Shown here in pieces: positions 45,118 through 54,181 of a stretch of 64,000 bases of DNA. The translations under genes were made by a program, and so were the position numbers. The stretch spans positions 62,001 through 126,000 of the forward strand of contig NZ_OMKE01000049.1 of assembly GCF_900299535.1 (NCBI RefSeq), read 5' to 3'. Within the stretch, counting starts at the first letter, position 1. Every line of letters begins with the position of its first letter. The stretch is from Aquimarina aquimarini (GTDB lineage: Bacteria; Bacteroidota; Bacteroidia; Flavobacteriales; Flavobacteriaceae). Under the pieces are notes generated by a model, which ran no database searches, was not told the origin of the DNA, and saw nothing but the letters and a program-made list of their open reading frames with translations.

Positions 45118-45213
45118 GTTTTTATAACTTTTAATATTACTTATATACAAGATTAAGATGCTAATAAACAATCAAGGTTGCGTTTTCTATAGCTTATAAT
45201 TTTTCAAACAAAA

Positions 45214-45239
45214 AAAGCATCCTTAATCAAGGATGCTTT
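45214..45239 (-). terminator. Terminator after the ALDH7-type gene
   Basis: AAAGCATCCTT (45214-45224) pairs with AAGGATGCTTT (45229-45239) around AATC, with T-rich sequence following on the minus strand. The aldehyde dehydrogenase stop is at 45266. Confidence 0.85.
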
Positions 45240-45265
45240 CTATTTTATTATATAAAATTAACTAC

Positions 45266-46819
45266 CTAGAGATCAAATTTAATCCCTTGTGCCAATGGTA
45301 ACTCTGTAGTATAATTTATTGTGTTTGTTTGGCGACGCATATATACTTTCCAAGCATCTGATCCTGATTCGCGCCCTCCACCTGTTTCTTTTTCTCCACC
45401 AAATGCCCCACCAATCTCTGCACCAGAGGTTCCTATATTTACATTTGCAATCCCACAATCTGATCCTGCATGAGATAAAAAACGTTCTGCTTCTCTCAAA
45501 TTATTCGTCATAATTGCAGAAGATAGTCCTTGTGCAACTCCGTTTTGTAATTCGATTGCATTTTCTATATCTCCACTATACTTTAAAAGATATAATACTG
45601 GAGCAAATGTTTCATGCTGTACTATTTCAAACGAGTTATTTGCTTCAGCAATGGCTGGTTTTACATAACATCCACTTTCATATCCTTCTCCAGTAAGCAC
45701 TGCTCCCTCAACAATAACAGTTCCTCCTTCTTCTTCTACTCTTTTTAGAGCATTTTGATATCCTTTTACGGCATCTGTATCAATTAATGGTCCTACGTGA
45801 TTATTTTCATCAAGTGGGTTTCCTATTCTCAATTGTTTATATGCATCAACTATTGCTTTTTTTACTTGATCGTAAATAGATTCATGGATAATCAATCGCC
45901 GTGTAGATGTACATCGTTGCCCTGCGGTACCAACGGCACCAAATACAGCTCCAATCACTGTCATTTTAATATCTGCATCTGGACTCACAATAATAGCATT
46001 GTTTCCTCCTAGCTCTAAAAGTGATTTACCGAGACGTTGTCCAACTGTTCCTGCAACAATTTTACCCATACGAGTAGATCCAGTTGCAGAGATCAAAGGA
46101 ACCCTTTTGTCTGTTGTCATCATTTCTCCTACTTTATAATCTCCATTAATCAGGCAAGAAATTCCCTCGGGCAAATTATTGTCTTTTAAAACTTTAGTTA
46201 TAATATTCTGGCATGCAATTCCGCATAGTGGTGTTTTCTCACTAGGTTTCCAGATACATACATCGCCACAAATCCATGCTAGAGCAGTATTCCACGACCA
46301 TACAGCTACTGGAAAATTAAATGCAGAAATAATACCTACAATCCCAAGGGGGTGGTATTGTTCATACATTCTATGTCCTGGGCGTTCTGAGTGCATAGTT
46401 AAACCATGTAATTGTCTAGATAATCCAACTGCAAAGTCACAAATATCTATCATCTCCTGTACCTCTCCTAGGCCTTCTTGATATGATTTTCCCATTTCAT
46501 AAGAGACTAATTTACCCAGAGGTTCTTTTAATCGTCGCAACTCTTCTCCAAACTGCCTTACAATCTCTCCTCTTTGAGGAGCTGGCATCACTCTCCATGT
46601 TTTAAATGCTTCTGTTGCGGTTTGCACCACTTTTTCATAATCTGCTGCGGTAGTAACTTCTACCTTACCAATCAATTGTCCATCTACTGGAGAATGTGAC
46701 AGGATTGTCTCTTCTGAAGAAAACCAGTTTGATCCTGTAGAAGTTCCTTTATTATGCGTTGAAACACCTAATTCTTGCAGTGCTTCTTGAATTCCGAAAT
46801 CTAGTACTACTGTTGCCAT
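45266..46819 (-). CDS. ALDH7-type aldehyde dehydrogenase (probable alpha-aminoadipic semialdehyde dehydrogenase)
   Basis: A NAD(P)-dependent enzyme of 517 residues. It has the ALDH motifs: IISAFNFPVAVWSWNTALAW (cofactor domain), KSLLELGGNNAI, the catalytic Cys in GTAGQRCTSTRR, and the end region EIGGAFGGEKETGGGRESGS, which is characteristic of the ALDH7 (antiquitin) group. ALDH7 enzymes oxidise alpha-aminoadipic semialdehyde/piperideine-6-carboxylate in lysine degradation. No lysine 6-dehydrogenase or transaminase is in this window, so the pathway link is inference. It is monocistronic, with its own terminator and a 335-base upstream gap. Confidence 0.9.
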   Translation of the reverse strand: MATVVLDFGIQEALQELGVSTHNKGTSTGSNWFSSEETILSHSPVDGQLIGKVEVTTAADYEKVVQTATEAFKTWRVMPAPQRGEIVRQFGEELRRLKEPLGKLVSYEMGKSYQEGLGEVQEMIDICDFAVGLSRQLHGLTMHSERPGHRMYEQYHPLGIVGIISAFNFPVAVWSWNTALAWICGDVCIWKPSEKTPLCGIACQNIITKVLKDNNLPEGISCLINGDYKVGEMMTTDKRVPLISATGSTRMGKIVAGTVGQRLGKSLLELGGNNAIIVSPDADIKMTVIGAVFGAVGTAGQRCTSTRRLIIHESIYDQVKKAIVDAYKQLRIGNPLDENNHVGPLIDTDAVKGYQNALKRVEEEGGTVIVEGAVLTGEGYESGCYVKPAIAEANNSFEIVQHETFAPVLYLLKYSGDIENAIELQNGVAQGLSSAIMTNNLREAERFLSHAGSDCGIANVNIGTSGAEIGGAFGGEKETGGGRESGSDAWKVYMRRQTNTINYTTELPLAQGIKFDL

Positions 46820-47154
46820 CTTAATATGCTACTTTTATAAAAGGTAAAGATACTCTCTTTTAAAGATAAATTAAATTTTGAAAGATTCTATCCTAAATTT
46901 TGAAATATTTTATAATAAATAAGTTTAAAAAAAATCAATTCTATAATAAACTAGTGTCTCACAAATTAATTTGATTACTTATCATATATCAAAATCTCTA
47001 TAGATACTCATTTTACAATACACAAAAAACAAAAAGAACTATCAAAAGTATTTCTATAAAATAAAGAAATCGCTCAAACAAGATTTCTCTTGTAGAGCGA
47101 TTCCCAACTAAATAACCAACCAAAAAGTTAATATTGTTAAGTGCTACCTTACTT
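46820..47154. other. 335-base gap between the lipoprotein gene and the ALDH7 gene
   Basis: It contains the terminator hairpin at 47068-47102 for the gene ending at 47155 and a 19-base motif (47113-47131) that recurs at 4798-4816. The remaining AT-rich sequence should hold the ALDH7 promoter; I see no clear consensus or small gene. Confidence 0.5.
47068..47102 (-). terminator. Two-part hairpin terminator after the lipoprotein gene
   Basis: AATCGCTC (47068-47075) pairs with GAGCGATT (47095-47102), and ACAAG with CTTGT inside. On the minus strand it is followed by a T-rich run. Confidence 0.7.
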
Positions 47155-48078
47155 TTATTTTGAAAGCTTTCTAAAATCAGCTTTTTTTATTCTTTTCTTT
47201 TCATTCTGAGTAGGCTTTCCTTTCTCAGAACTCTTGAATTGTATGTGCCTTCTTCCTACAAACTGATATACAGTTTCAGAATTTGGATGAAACAATTCTA
47301 TTTTACTGTCATTTATAACGGACAACTCAAAGAATTCATTGCCCAAATAATCGTAATCAAGTGTTAAAGTTTTCCTATCAAAAATGTTAATTATATCATT
47401 TACTTCATAATGCCCTGTATAATCATAGAAAATATCATTGATAGGGATTCCTATTTCATCTTGAGAGCTTTGAAAATTTTCTCCTGATCCAAAATATGAG
47501 AATTTTAAATAATTTTCATTATCAAATTCATTCAATACCCCGTACTCACTAGTAAATACTTTTTCCCAGGTTTCATATTCTTGTAAGAAATAATGAATAT
47601 TATCATAAAATACGCTGTCATAATCAAAATTACTACGTTGATACCCTATCAAATAATAACTTGTATTTGTCACCTCATCATACATTTCTATCTCATTATC
47701 AGAAATTTGTGATATCACAAACCTATATACTCCATCTATATCATGATCAATATCTAAATCCATTTGAAACGTATCATAAAAACCAACATCTAATCCAAAA
47801 CCATTGCCGTTACTTCCCATTCCTACCAAATTATTATTTGCCAAGAAAGTTCCGTTTCTAAATGAAACTGTAAATGCTTTTTGCAAAAACGGAACCTCAC
47901 CATTACCCTTTGTACGCTCAATATCTACATACCAAATTTCATAGGTATTTAGTAATTGATTCAAAGTAATTCTTGGTTCTTCGATATACACATCTTCTTC
48001 GATAACAACTTCTGCTACACAAGAGGTTAATAGTATTGAACTTAAAAAAATAACCGAAAGTAATTTTAGCGTTTTCAT
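47155..48078 (-). CDS. Hypothetical lipoprotein, flavobacterial family of unknown function
   Basis: A 307-residue protein with a signal peptide and lipobox (LLTSC, about residues 16-20). The mature part is beta-rich and acidic, with NTYEIWYVDIERTKGNGEVPFL near the N-terminus and NEFDNENYLKFSYFG and RKTLTLDYDYLGNEFFELS farther on, then a strongly basic C-terminal tail (EKKRIKKADFRKLSK). I recall relatives in Flavobacteriaceae that carry the label 'nicotinic acid mononucleotide adenylyltransferase'. Nothing here supports that, since there is no nucleotidyltransferase HxGH motif and the protein is exported. It is divergent from gpsA. Confidence 0.8.
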   Translation of the reverse strand: MKTLKLLSVIFLSSILLTSCVAEVVIEEDVYIEEPRITLNQLLNTYEIWYVDIERTKGNGEVPFLQKAFTVSFRNGTFLANNNLVGMGSNGNGFGLDVGFYDTFQMDLDIDHDIDGVYRFVISQISDNEIEMYDEVTNTSYYLIGYQRSNFDYDSVFYDNIHYFLQEYETWEKVFTSEYGVLNEFDNENYLKFSYFGSGENFQSSQDEIGIPINDIFYDYTGHYEVNDIINIFDRKTLTLDYDYLGNEFFELSVINDSKIELFHPNSETVYQFVGRRHIQFKSSEKGKPTQNEKKRIKKADFRKLSK

Positions 48079-48176
48079 ATGCTTCGTGTTTTCAATTTCA
48101 TTTATGATAAACCAAAACGCATGCCAAACTTTTAATTGATTGATTACTGGTCTTTTATTTTGAGGTGTATTTTTCC

Positions 48177-48184
48177 TATTTTTG
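48177..48184 (+). promoter_or_regulatory. Possible -7 box of gpsA
   Basis: TATTTTTG is an exact TAnnTTTG match, 17 bases before the gpsA ATG (48202). A TTG at 48160-48162 is closer (14 bases) than the usual 19, so this is a partial promoter match. Confidence 0.35.
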
Positions 48185-48201
48185 AAGCCACAATCTTTTT
48201 T

Positions 48202-49197
48202 ATGGAAAAAAAACCAAAATTCGCAGTACTTGGTGGTGGTAGTTGGGCAACCGCCATTGTAAAAATGCTTACCGAAAACCTAAATGAAGTTGGTTGGTAC
48301 ATGCGAAGCACTTATGCTATAGAGCATCTTAAACGACAACAACATAATCCCAATTACTTGAGCTCTGTAGAGTTTAAAATAGAACAACTTAAATTAACCA
48401 ACGATATTAATGAAGCAATTACGAGTGCAGATTATCTTATTTTTGCAATTCCTTCTGCTTTTCTTCATAGTGAACTAGAAAAACTTACTGTATCTCTAAA
48501 AGATAAAGTTATTTTCTCTGCTATAAAAGGTATCGTTCCAGAAACGGGTCTTATTGTAGGAGAGCATTTTCATGATACATATAATATTCCTTTTAATAAT
48601 ATCGGAGTAATTACAGGTCCTTGCCATGCAGAAGAAGTTGCCTTAGAGCGTTTATCATACCTTACTATTGCTTCTAATGATGAAGAAAAAGCTAAAGTTA
48701 TGGCAGATTGCTTAAGTGGAGATTATATCAAATGTAAAATCAGTGATGATATCATAGGAACAGAATATGCTGCTGTTCTTAAAAATATATATTCTGTAGC
48801 TGCTGGTATTGCACATGGATTAGGATATGGAGATAATTTTCAGAGCGTTTTGATGAGTAATGCTATTCGAGAGATGAAACGTTTTATCAAAAAAGTACAC
48901 AAAATGAAACGTAACATTAATGATTCTGCTTATCTGGGAGACTTATTAGTAACGGGGTATTCTATTTTTTCTCGTAATCGAATGTTTGGTAATATGATTG
49001 GTAAAGGGTATACTGTAAAAAGCGCACAGATGGAGATGAGTATGATTGCTGAAGGATATTATGCTGCAAAGACTGCCTATGAGCTTGATGCAACAAAAGA
49101 GGCAAGAACGCCTATCATTGATGCTGTACATGATGTTTTGTATGAAAATAAGGATCCAAAAAAAGTATTCAATAGACTTACAGACAAGCTAGACTAA
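48202..49197 (+). CDS. gpsA: NAD(P)H-dependent glycerol-3-phosphate dehydrogenase
   Basis: Makes sn-glycerol 3-phosphate from dihydroxyacetone phosphate for phospholipid synthesis. From ATG 48202 the protein has 331 residues: N-terminal Rossmann GGGSWATAIVKML, the central KGIVPETGLIVGEH and GVITGPCHAEEVA, and the catalytic Lys in EYAAVLKNIYSVAAGIAHGLGYG. The C-terminal helical domain has the substrate-contacting SRNRMFG. The longer in-frame start at 48136 would add 22 residues before the Rossmann loop and lie upstream of the putative -7 box, so it is rejected. The next gene follows after 37 bases. Confidence 0.96.
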   Translation: MEKKPKFAVLGGGSWATAIVKMLTENLNEVGWYMRSTYAIEHLKRQQHNPNYLSSVEFKIEQLKLTNDINEAITSADYLIFAIPSAFLHSELEKLTVSLKDKVIFSAIKGIVPETGLIVGEHFHDTYNIPFNNIGVITGPCHAEEVALERLSYLTIASNDEEKAKVMADCLSGDYIKCKISDDIIGTEYAAVLKNIYSVAAGIAHGLGYGDNFQSVLMSNAIREMKRFIKKVHKMKRNINDSAYLGDLLVTGYSIFSRNRMFGNMIGKGYTVKSAQMEMSMIAEGYYAAKTAYELDATKEARTPIIDAVHDVLYENKDPKKVFNRLTDKLD

Positions 49198-49234
49198 TTA
49201 TTGTTATCTTCATATCATTTATTTTTATAATCTT

Positions 49235-49690
49235 ATGGATGAGCTTATCACAACTTTTTATACTGCGTTAAACAATCGCGATGCCGAAACTATGATTTCT
49301 TGCTATCACGATGATGTCATTTTTGAAGATCCTGCTTTTGGAAAATTAAAAGGGGATAGAGCAAAAAACATGTGGCGTATGCTATGTAAAAATGCTAAGG
49401 ATTTTAAATTAGAATTCTCTGAAATAGAAACAAATGACCAAATAGGATCTGCAAAATGGCAAGCTTGGTATACATTTAGTAAAACGGGAAGGTCTATTCA
49501 CAATAAGATCAGTGCTCAATTTGAGTTCAAAAATGGTAAGATCATAAAACATACAGATCATTTTAATCTACGCCGATGGGCATCTCAAGCTATTGGTTGG
49601 AAGGGATCATTACTTGGGGGAACAGGATTTTTTAAGAAAAAGTTAATTCTACAAACTAATACCATGTTAGATAAATTTACAGCTTCCTGA
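49235..49690 (+). CDS. SnoaL/NTF2-like fold protein
   Basis: A 151-residue cytoplasmic protein with the cone-shaped NTF2/SnoaL pattern: FYTALNNRDAETMISCYHDDVIFEDPAFG at the N-terminus, then strands (KWQAWYTFSKTGRSIHNKISAQFEF) and KIIKHTDHFNLRRW. The family includes isomerases, cyclases and many proteins of unknown function; the substrate cannot be inferred. It is embedded between gpsA and a sulfurtransferase, 37 and 15 bases away, so probably in one operon. Confidence 0.85.
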   Translation: MDELITTFYTALNNRDAETMISCYHDDVIFEDPAFGKLKGDRAKNMWRMLCKNAKDFKLEFSEIETNDQIGSAKWQAWYTFSKTGRSIHNKISAQFEFKNGKIIKHTDHFNLRRWASQAIGWKGSLLGGTGFFKKKLILQTNTMLDKFTAS

Positions 49691-49705
49691 TTAATATTTC
49701 ATTTT

Positions 49706-50557
49706 ATGAATACTTTACAAATCAAATCTCCTCTTGTCTCTATCAATTGGCTTTATAAACATCTAAATGATACTGATCTAGTAATTCTAGATGCAACGAT
49801 CAAAAAGGTAACCGCTGATACAAATACTCAAAAACAATATCAAAAAATAAAAGGTGCTCGTTTTTTTGATTTAAAAAAGACTTTTTTTGATAAAAACACA
49901 GCTATCCCTAATATGCTACCCTCACCAGAAGATTTTACAGAGGCATGCAAAACATTAGGCATTAGCTCTCATCATAAAATAGTCGTCTATGATACACTAG
50001 GCATCTATTCTAGTCCTAGGGTATGGTGGATGTTTAAGACAATGGGATTTGATAATATCGCAGTGTTAGATGGTGGGTTTCCTGCTTGGCAAAAAGAAAA
50101 ATTACCCTGCGAAAAACTAGAATCTGATATACACACATATGATCTAGGAAATTTTGAAGCTACCTATATTCCTAAGCTAGTCACTAGTGCACAAGGTATT
50201 CTTGCAGAAATAAACAACACCAATACACTCATTCTAGATGCAAGGTCTTCTGGTAGATTTAAGGCCACAGAACCAGAGCCTAGAGAAAGTTTAAAAGGTG
50301 GTCATATCCCTAATTCTATGAATCTACATTATATAGATGTGCTTAACAACGGAAAAATGAGATCTACAAACGAATTAGAAGAAATTCTAAAGAATTTTAA
50401 TATTGAAGATAAAAAACTGATCTTTACATGCGGATCAGGAATTACTGCTTGTATTATCATGCTTGCTACCGTACTGGTAGGATATAAAAATGTATCTATA
50501 TATGATGGTTCCTGGAGTGAGTGGGGGCAACTGAATGGTGCACCCATTGAATGTTAA
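49706..50557 (+). CDS. sseA: Sulfurtransferase, mercaptopyruvate/thiosulfate type
   Basis: A two-domain rhodanese of 283 residues. The N-terminal inactive domain (LVSINWLYKHLNDTDLVILDAT) is followed by the C-terminal catalytic domain with the active-site loop TCGSGITACIIML. The CG(S/T)GVTAC form is characteristic of 3-mercaptopyruvate sulfurtransferases, while rhodaneses (thiosulfate) normally have CRxGxR-type loops. It acts on cysteine-derived mercaptopyruvate or sulfur relay. It overlaps by 7 bases with a possible upstream start of the GH3 gene, but the preferred GH3 ATG is later. Confidence 0.9.
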   Translation: MNTLQIKSPLVSINWLYKHLNDTDLVILDATIKKVTADTNTQKQYQKIKGARFFDLKKTFFDKNTAIPNMLPSPEDFTEACKTLGISSHHKIVVYDTLGIYSSPRVWWMFKTMGFDNIAVLDGGFPAWQKEKLPCEKLESDIHTYDLGNFEATYIPKLVTSAQGILAEINNTNTLILDARSSGRFKATEPEPRESLKGGHIPNSMNLHYIDVLNNGKMRSTNELEEILKNFNIEDKKLIFTCGSGITACIIMLATVLVGYKNVSIYDGSWSEWGQLNGAPIEC

Positions 50558-50580
50558 TTACAATACATCTATTTTATTTT

Positions 50581-51690
50581 ATGAATAATTTTTTTCGATT
50601 AGCTCTTTGTTTTATTTTATTATCTGTAAATACCTATGCGCAAAAAGCACAAAAATTTAACCTTCAGGATTTTTATAAATACGATTCTGATCTAGAATAT
50701 ACTGTAGATTCTATTTTTAATGCATTGAATGATCGGCAAAAAGTGGCACAAATGATCATCACCTCTGGAGGAGAAATAGGAAAATCTAAAGCTACTGTTC
50801 AAAAATTAACAACTGAAAATGCTATTGGTGGCGTTGTTTTCTTAAAAGGTCATAAACAAAAACATATAGAAGATATAAAAGCACTTAATACTATTTCTTC
50901 TCAAAACAATACACTACCACTTCTTTTTAGTATGGATGCAGAGCCTAGTTTGTTTGCCAGTAGAATTAAAGGCGCTCCAAATGTAGGTAAAACAATAAAT
51001 ATTAAAACCGAATCACAATCAGATTCTATTGTAGATATCATAAATCAAGAACTTAAAACTATAGGAGTACACCACAATTATGCTCCTGTACTGGATGTTA
51101 GCCCAAATAATGAAGCTATCAAATCCCGAAGTTATGGAGATGACAAAGAGGTTGTAGTACGTCTGGCTAATCAATTTATAAAGCACACACAAGAAGGTGA
51201 TATCATTGCTACTGCAAAACATTTCCCTGGTCATGGCCTTGTAAAAGGCGATACTCATAAGCAAAGTGTATATATTGATGGCCCTTTACAGGAGATAGAT
51301 AACTATACGAAAATTATTGAGGATGGTGTCATCTCTATTATGATTGCTCATATAACAATTGATAACAATGAAGAATATGGAACTGATGGTTTACCTTCTA
51401 GTTGTTCTCCTAAAATTGTTAGTGGTTTACTAAAAGAAAAAATGGGATTCAAAGGCATTATTATATCAGATGCCTTGAATATCATGAAAGCTGTTACAAT
51501 TCTCGACAATGCCCCTCTACTTGCCTCTAAGGCAGGTTGCGACCTAATTTTAATGCCACAAGACGAGATAAACACTATTAATTCTATACTGGCAGAAATA
51601 AATGTCAATACTTCTTATAAAAAACAAGTAATGCAATCTGTAAAAAAAATAATACGATTAAAGGTTTGTGCTGGAGTAATTAGCATCTAA
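50581..51690 (+). CDS. GH3 family glycoside hydrolase, secreted, N-terminal domain only
   Basis: A 369-residue exported enzyme. A signal peptide (RLALCFILLSVNTYAQ) precedes a single TIM-barrel GH3 domain with VGGVVFLKG-like and FSMDAEPSLF blocks, the KHFPGHG motif followed by GDTHKQS (His of the NagZ-type Asp-His dyad) and the nucleophile Asp in IISDALNIMKAV. The short length and the KHFPGHG...DTH form point to beta-N-acetylglucosaminidase activity rather than a classical beta-glucosidase, which has a second domain. An alternative ATG at 50551 is inside the preceding gene and is not preferred. Periplasmic location is inferred. Confidence 0.88.
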   Translation: MNNFFRLALCFILLSVNTYAQKAQKFNLQDFYKYDSDLEYTVDSIFNALNDRQKVAQMIITSGGEIGKSKATVQKLTTENAIGGVVFLKGHKQKHIEDIKALNTISSQNNTLPLLFSMDAEPSLFASRIKGAPNVGKTINIKTESQSDSIVDIINQELKTIGVHHNYAPVLDVSPNNEAIKSRSYGDDKEVVVRLANQFIKHTQEGDIIATAKHFPGHGLVKGDTHKQSVYIDGPLQEIDNYTKIIEDGVISIMIAHITIDNNEEYGTDGLPSSCSPKIVSGLLKEKMGFKGIIISDALNIMKAVTILDNAPLLASKAGCDLILMPQDEINTINSILAEINVNTSYKKQVMQSVKKIIRLKVCAGVISI

Positions 51691-51769
51691 TTCATAGTCA
51701 CAAAAAAACAAACACTTGCTCTTGTAGATAAAAACCAAAAATAACCTTAATAATTAATAAATTCATACA

Positions 51770-52057
51770 ATGATTGAAATTTTAGCTTTGAGCTATTTTA
51801 TTAAACAAATCAAAAAAATCGCAGAAGAAAAAGGTATTAAAGCAGGAAAATGGATTGCCATATTAGTAGGGTCTTGGTTTGGATCAGAAATACTAATCTT
51901 TATAATTGCTTTTGTATTTTTTAATGTATCAAGAGATCAGATATTAATTGTAATGCTCCCTGCATTGCTAGTAGCTGCTGGAGTAGCATATTTTATTTTG
52001 AATAAAGTAAAAGCATTACCTTCTCAACACACATCAGAACAAACAGCTAAGTCCTAA
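51770..52057 (+). CDS. Small membrane protein of unknown function
   Basis: A 95-residue protein with two transmembrane segments (AILVGSWFGSEILIFIIAFVF and ILIVMLPALLVAAGVAYFIL), a Lys-rich N-terminal amphipathic stretch (KQIKKIAEEKGIKAGKW) and a polar C-terminal tail. No family recognised. It is followed by a strong hairpin, so it is the last gene of this run. Confidence 0.7.
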   Translation: MIEILALSYFIKQIKKIAEEKGIKAGKWIAILVGSWFGSEILIFIIAFVFFNVSRDQILIVMLPALLVAAGVAYFILNKVKALPSQHTSEQTAKS

Positions 52058-52082
52058 AAAAATTCAAAAAACATAGTTTTTT

Positions 52083-52124
52083 ACAGAACATCATTAACAA
52101 AAAATATTGTTAATGATGTTCTGT
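52083..52124 (+). terminator. 18-bp hairpin after the small membrane protein gene
   Basis: ACAGAACATCATTAACAA (52083-52100) and TTGTTAATGATGTTCTGT (52107-52124) form a perfect 18-bp stem with a 6-base loop, followed by TTT. It terminates the gene ending at 52057. Confidence 0.85.
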
Positions 52125-52279
52125 TTTACAACAAAATACGTTTACTCATAAACAGCAAAAACATAGCATCCAAAAAAGACAAATTTACACTATAAAGATG
52201 AGCTATCGACAGAAACCCATATTCCCTATCAAGTAATAAATTGTCCTAAACCAACAAACACTTCATATTTCTTTGCGAT

Positions 52280-52287
52280 TACATTTG
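52280..52287 (+). promoter_or_regulatory. Possible -7 box of the sterol-desaturase-family gene
   Basis: TACATTTG is an exact TAnnTTTG match, 18 bases before the chosen ATG (52306). No -33 TTG at the right spacing. It also argues against using the TTG start at 52273. Confidence 0.35.
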
Positions 52288-52305
52288 TTACAAAAAAACA
52301 ATCCT

Positions 52306-53178
52306 ATGAGCACACAAGAAATTATTACACTGTTTGAGACTTCAAAAATCTTAGATTACATTTTATACTTTTTTGTAATCAATAGTGTGTTTACCCTTTT
52401 TGAAATCTTTTTAGACATTCTTACTACCAAAGAAAGAAGATGGAAAGATACTGGAGCAAATATTATCATTTTTTTTATGAGTCAATTACTAGAAAAGACC
52501 GTATTCGGCTCTATTGGGATTTTATGTTTACTACCTTTTTATCATATATCTCCTTTTGAAATTCCAATGAATGGCTGGACTTGGTGTATCGGACTACTAC
52601 TTGCTGATTTTACATATTACTGGATGCACAGACTCGAACATGAGCATCGTATTTTATGGGCTAATCACAGCGTACATCACTCCTCAGAGGATTACAATCT
52701 TACTATTGCCATGAGATTGAGCATTATAGAAAGTGCCATAGAATGGGTATTTCTAATTCCAATGATTATTATAGGATTTACCCCTTTTCAAGCTATAGTC
52801 TCATTAATTTTTATTGCACAATATCAAACCTGGATTCACACAGAACGAATTATCAAACTTGGATGGCTTGATGAGATATTCAATACTCCATCAGTACATA
52901 GAGTTCATCATGGTTCAAACAAAAAATATATTGACAAAAACTATGGAGGTGTTCTTATCATATGGGATAAATTATTTGGCACTTTTCAAAGAGAGGAAGA
53001 GAAAGTCATTTATGGACTAACAAAAAACATTCATACCAACAACCCAATAAAAATTAACTTTATTGAATACAAACACATTTGGAATGACTTAAAGCTATGC
53101 AAATCATGGAACGATCGCTTCAGGATTGTTTTTGGCAATTTAATCTGGAGACCTTCATACTTTAAAAAACAAAAGTAA
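52306..53178 (+). CDS. Sterol desaturase/fatty acid hydroxylase family membrane protein
   Basis: A 290-residue integral membrane di-iron enzyme. Several hydrophobic segments carry the three His clusters of the family: HRLEHEHRILWANHSVHHSSEDYN and HRVHHGSN. Length and His layout match the bacterial sterol-desaturase/fatty-acid-hydroxylase group; substrates include ornithine lipids, hopanoids and fatty acids in relatives, unknown here. ATG 52306 is used, because the TTG reading from 52273 (MRLHLLQKNNP) would put the start upstream of the putative promoter. Convergent with the Sel1 gene, 18 bases apart. Confidence 0.88.
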   Translation: MSTQEIITLFETSKILDYILYFFVINSVFTLFEIFLDILTTKERRWKDTGANIIIFFMSQLLEKTVFGSIGILCLLPFYHISPFEIPMNGWTWCIGLLLADFTYYWMHRLEHEHRILWANHSVHHSSEDYNLTIAMRLSIIESAIEWVFLIPMIIIGFTPFQAIVSLIFIAQYQTWIHTERIIKLGWLDEIFNTPSVHRVHHGSNKKYIDKNYGGVLIIWDKLFGTFQREEEKVIYGLTKNIHTNNPIKINFIEYKHIWNDLKLCKSWNDRFRIVFGNLIWRPSYFKKQK

Positions 53179-53196
53179 AGTATTAAAAAAATACAC

Positions 53197-54120
53197 TTAG
53201 TCAATTTGTATTTCCTCTAATCCAAGGTTTTCAAAGAAAATATCAACATCAAAATCATTCTCAAATGCCAACTCATAAAAATGGCGGGCTTTTTTTTCAT
53301 CCTTTTTAACCTCTTTCGCTATAGTATAGATTGCCGCCAATTGAGCTGCTGCTTTTCCATGCCCCATATTAGCCGCTCTAATATAATACTCTATTGATTT
53401 ATCAATATCTTTTGACACACTCTCATACCCTGTAGCATAATACGCTCCTAAATTATATATCGCTCTTCTATTATTACTTTCTGCTGCTTTAAAACACCAA
53501 TCTATTGCTTTTGAGATATCTTCCTCCACCCCTATTCCTTGAGCATAATAAACGAATAATTCAAACATAGCATCTGAATTCCCTTTTTCTGCAGCTTTTT
53601 GGTGTGCTTCAAAAGATAATTCTAAATTTTCCTCATACGCATATCCTTTATAAAGCATATACCCCTTTAGTAAGTATACTTCTCCACTAGCATCTTTCTC
53701 TTCTAATGTATTTACTAAATCAATAATTGTTTTTGCAGGAATATCTGTAAGATCAGCAAAATAAGCTATTCTAATATATTTTATCCAAGCATCCATACCA
53801 TACCCAGAGTCTGCCGCCTGTTGAAAATATGATACTGCTCGTTCTGCATCTTGATCTACACCTGTACCTATATAATACAGCATACCTAATGCATACCACG
53901 CATCAGAATTACCTGAATTTGCTGATGTGGTATATAAATTAATCATTTTATCAACTTCTTTCTTCTCTAATATCCCCAACATCAAATCACCTCTTTCTAT
54001 CTTAGATTTAATCTCTTCTGCTTTTTGATAATCTGTCATTTCAATTTTTGTTTTAAAAAGACTACAACTTACAAAAAAACATACCACTAACAGAGCGAGA
54101 AATAATTTTAAGCTTTTCAT
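53197..54120 (-). CDS. Sel1-repeat (TPR-like) lipoprotein
   Basis: A 307-residue protein with a lipobox signal (VCFFVSC) followed by at least four Sel1-type repeats (AWYALGMLYYIGTGVDQDAERAVSYFQQAADSG; DAMFELFVYYAQGIGVEEDISKAI; RAIYNLGAYYATGYESVSKDIDKSIEYYIRAA; KAAAQLAAIYTIAKEVKKDEKKARHFYE). Such solenoids mediate protein-protein contacts. Outer-membrane attachment is expected from the lipobox. The partner is unknown. Confidence 0.88.
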   Translation of the reverse strand: MKSLKLFLALLVVCFFVSCSLFKTKIEMTDYQKAEEIKSKIERGDLMLGILEKKEVDKMINLYTTSANSGNSDAWYALGMLYYIGTGVDQDAERAVSYFQQAADSGYGMDAWIKYIRIAYFADLTDIPAKTIIDLVNTLEEKDASGEVYLLKGYMLYKGYAYEENLELSFEAHQKAAEKGNSDAMFELFVYYAQGIGVEEDISKAIDWCFKAAESNNRRAIYNLGAYYATGYESVSKDIDKSIEYYIRAANMGHGKAAAQLAAIYTIAKEVKKDEKKARHFYELAFENDFDVDIFFENLGLEEIQID

Positions 54121-54181
54121 TTTTCTATAGCAACTATTTATTTTTAATATATCAATTTCACATTACTGAGTTTATCAAGCA

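Noticed and set aside
52273..52305. TTG start for the sterol-desaturase-family gene
   Set aside because: A rare start upstream of a -7-like box; the ATG at 52306 is a better start.
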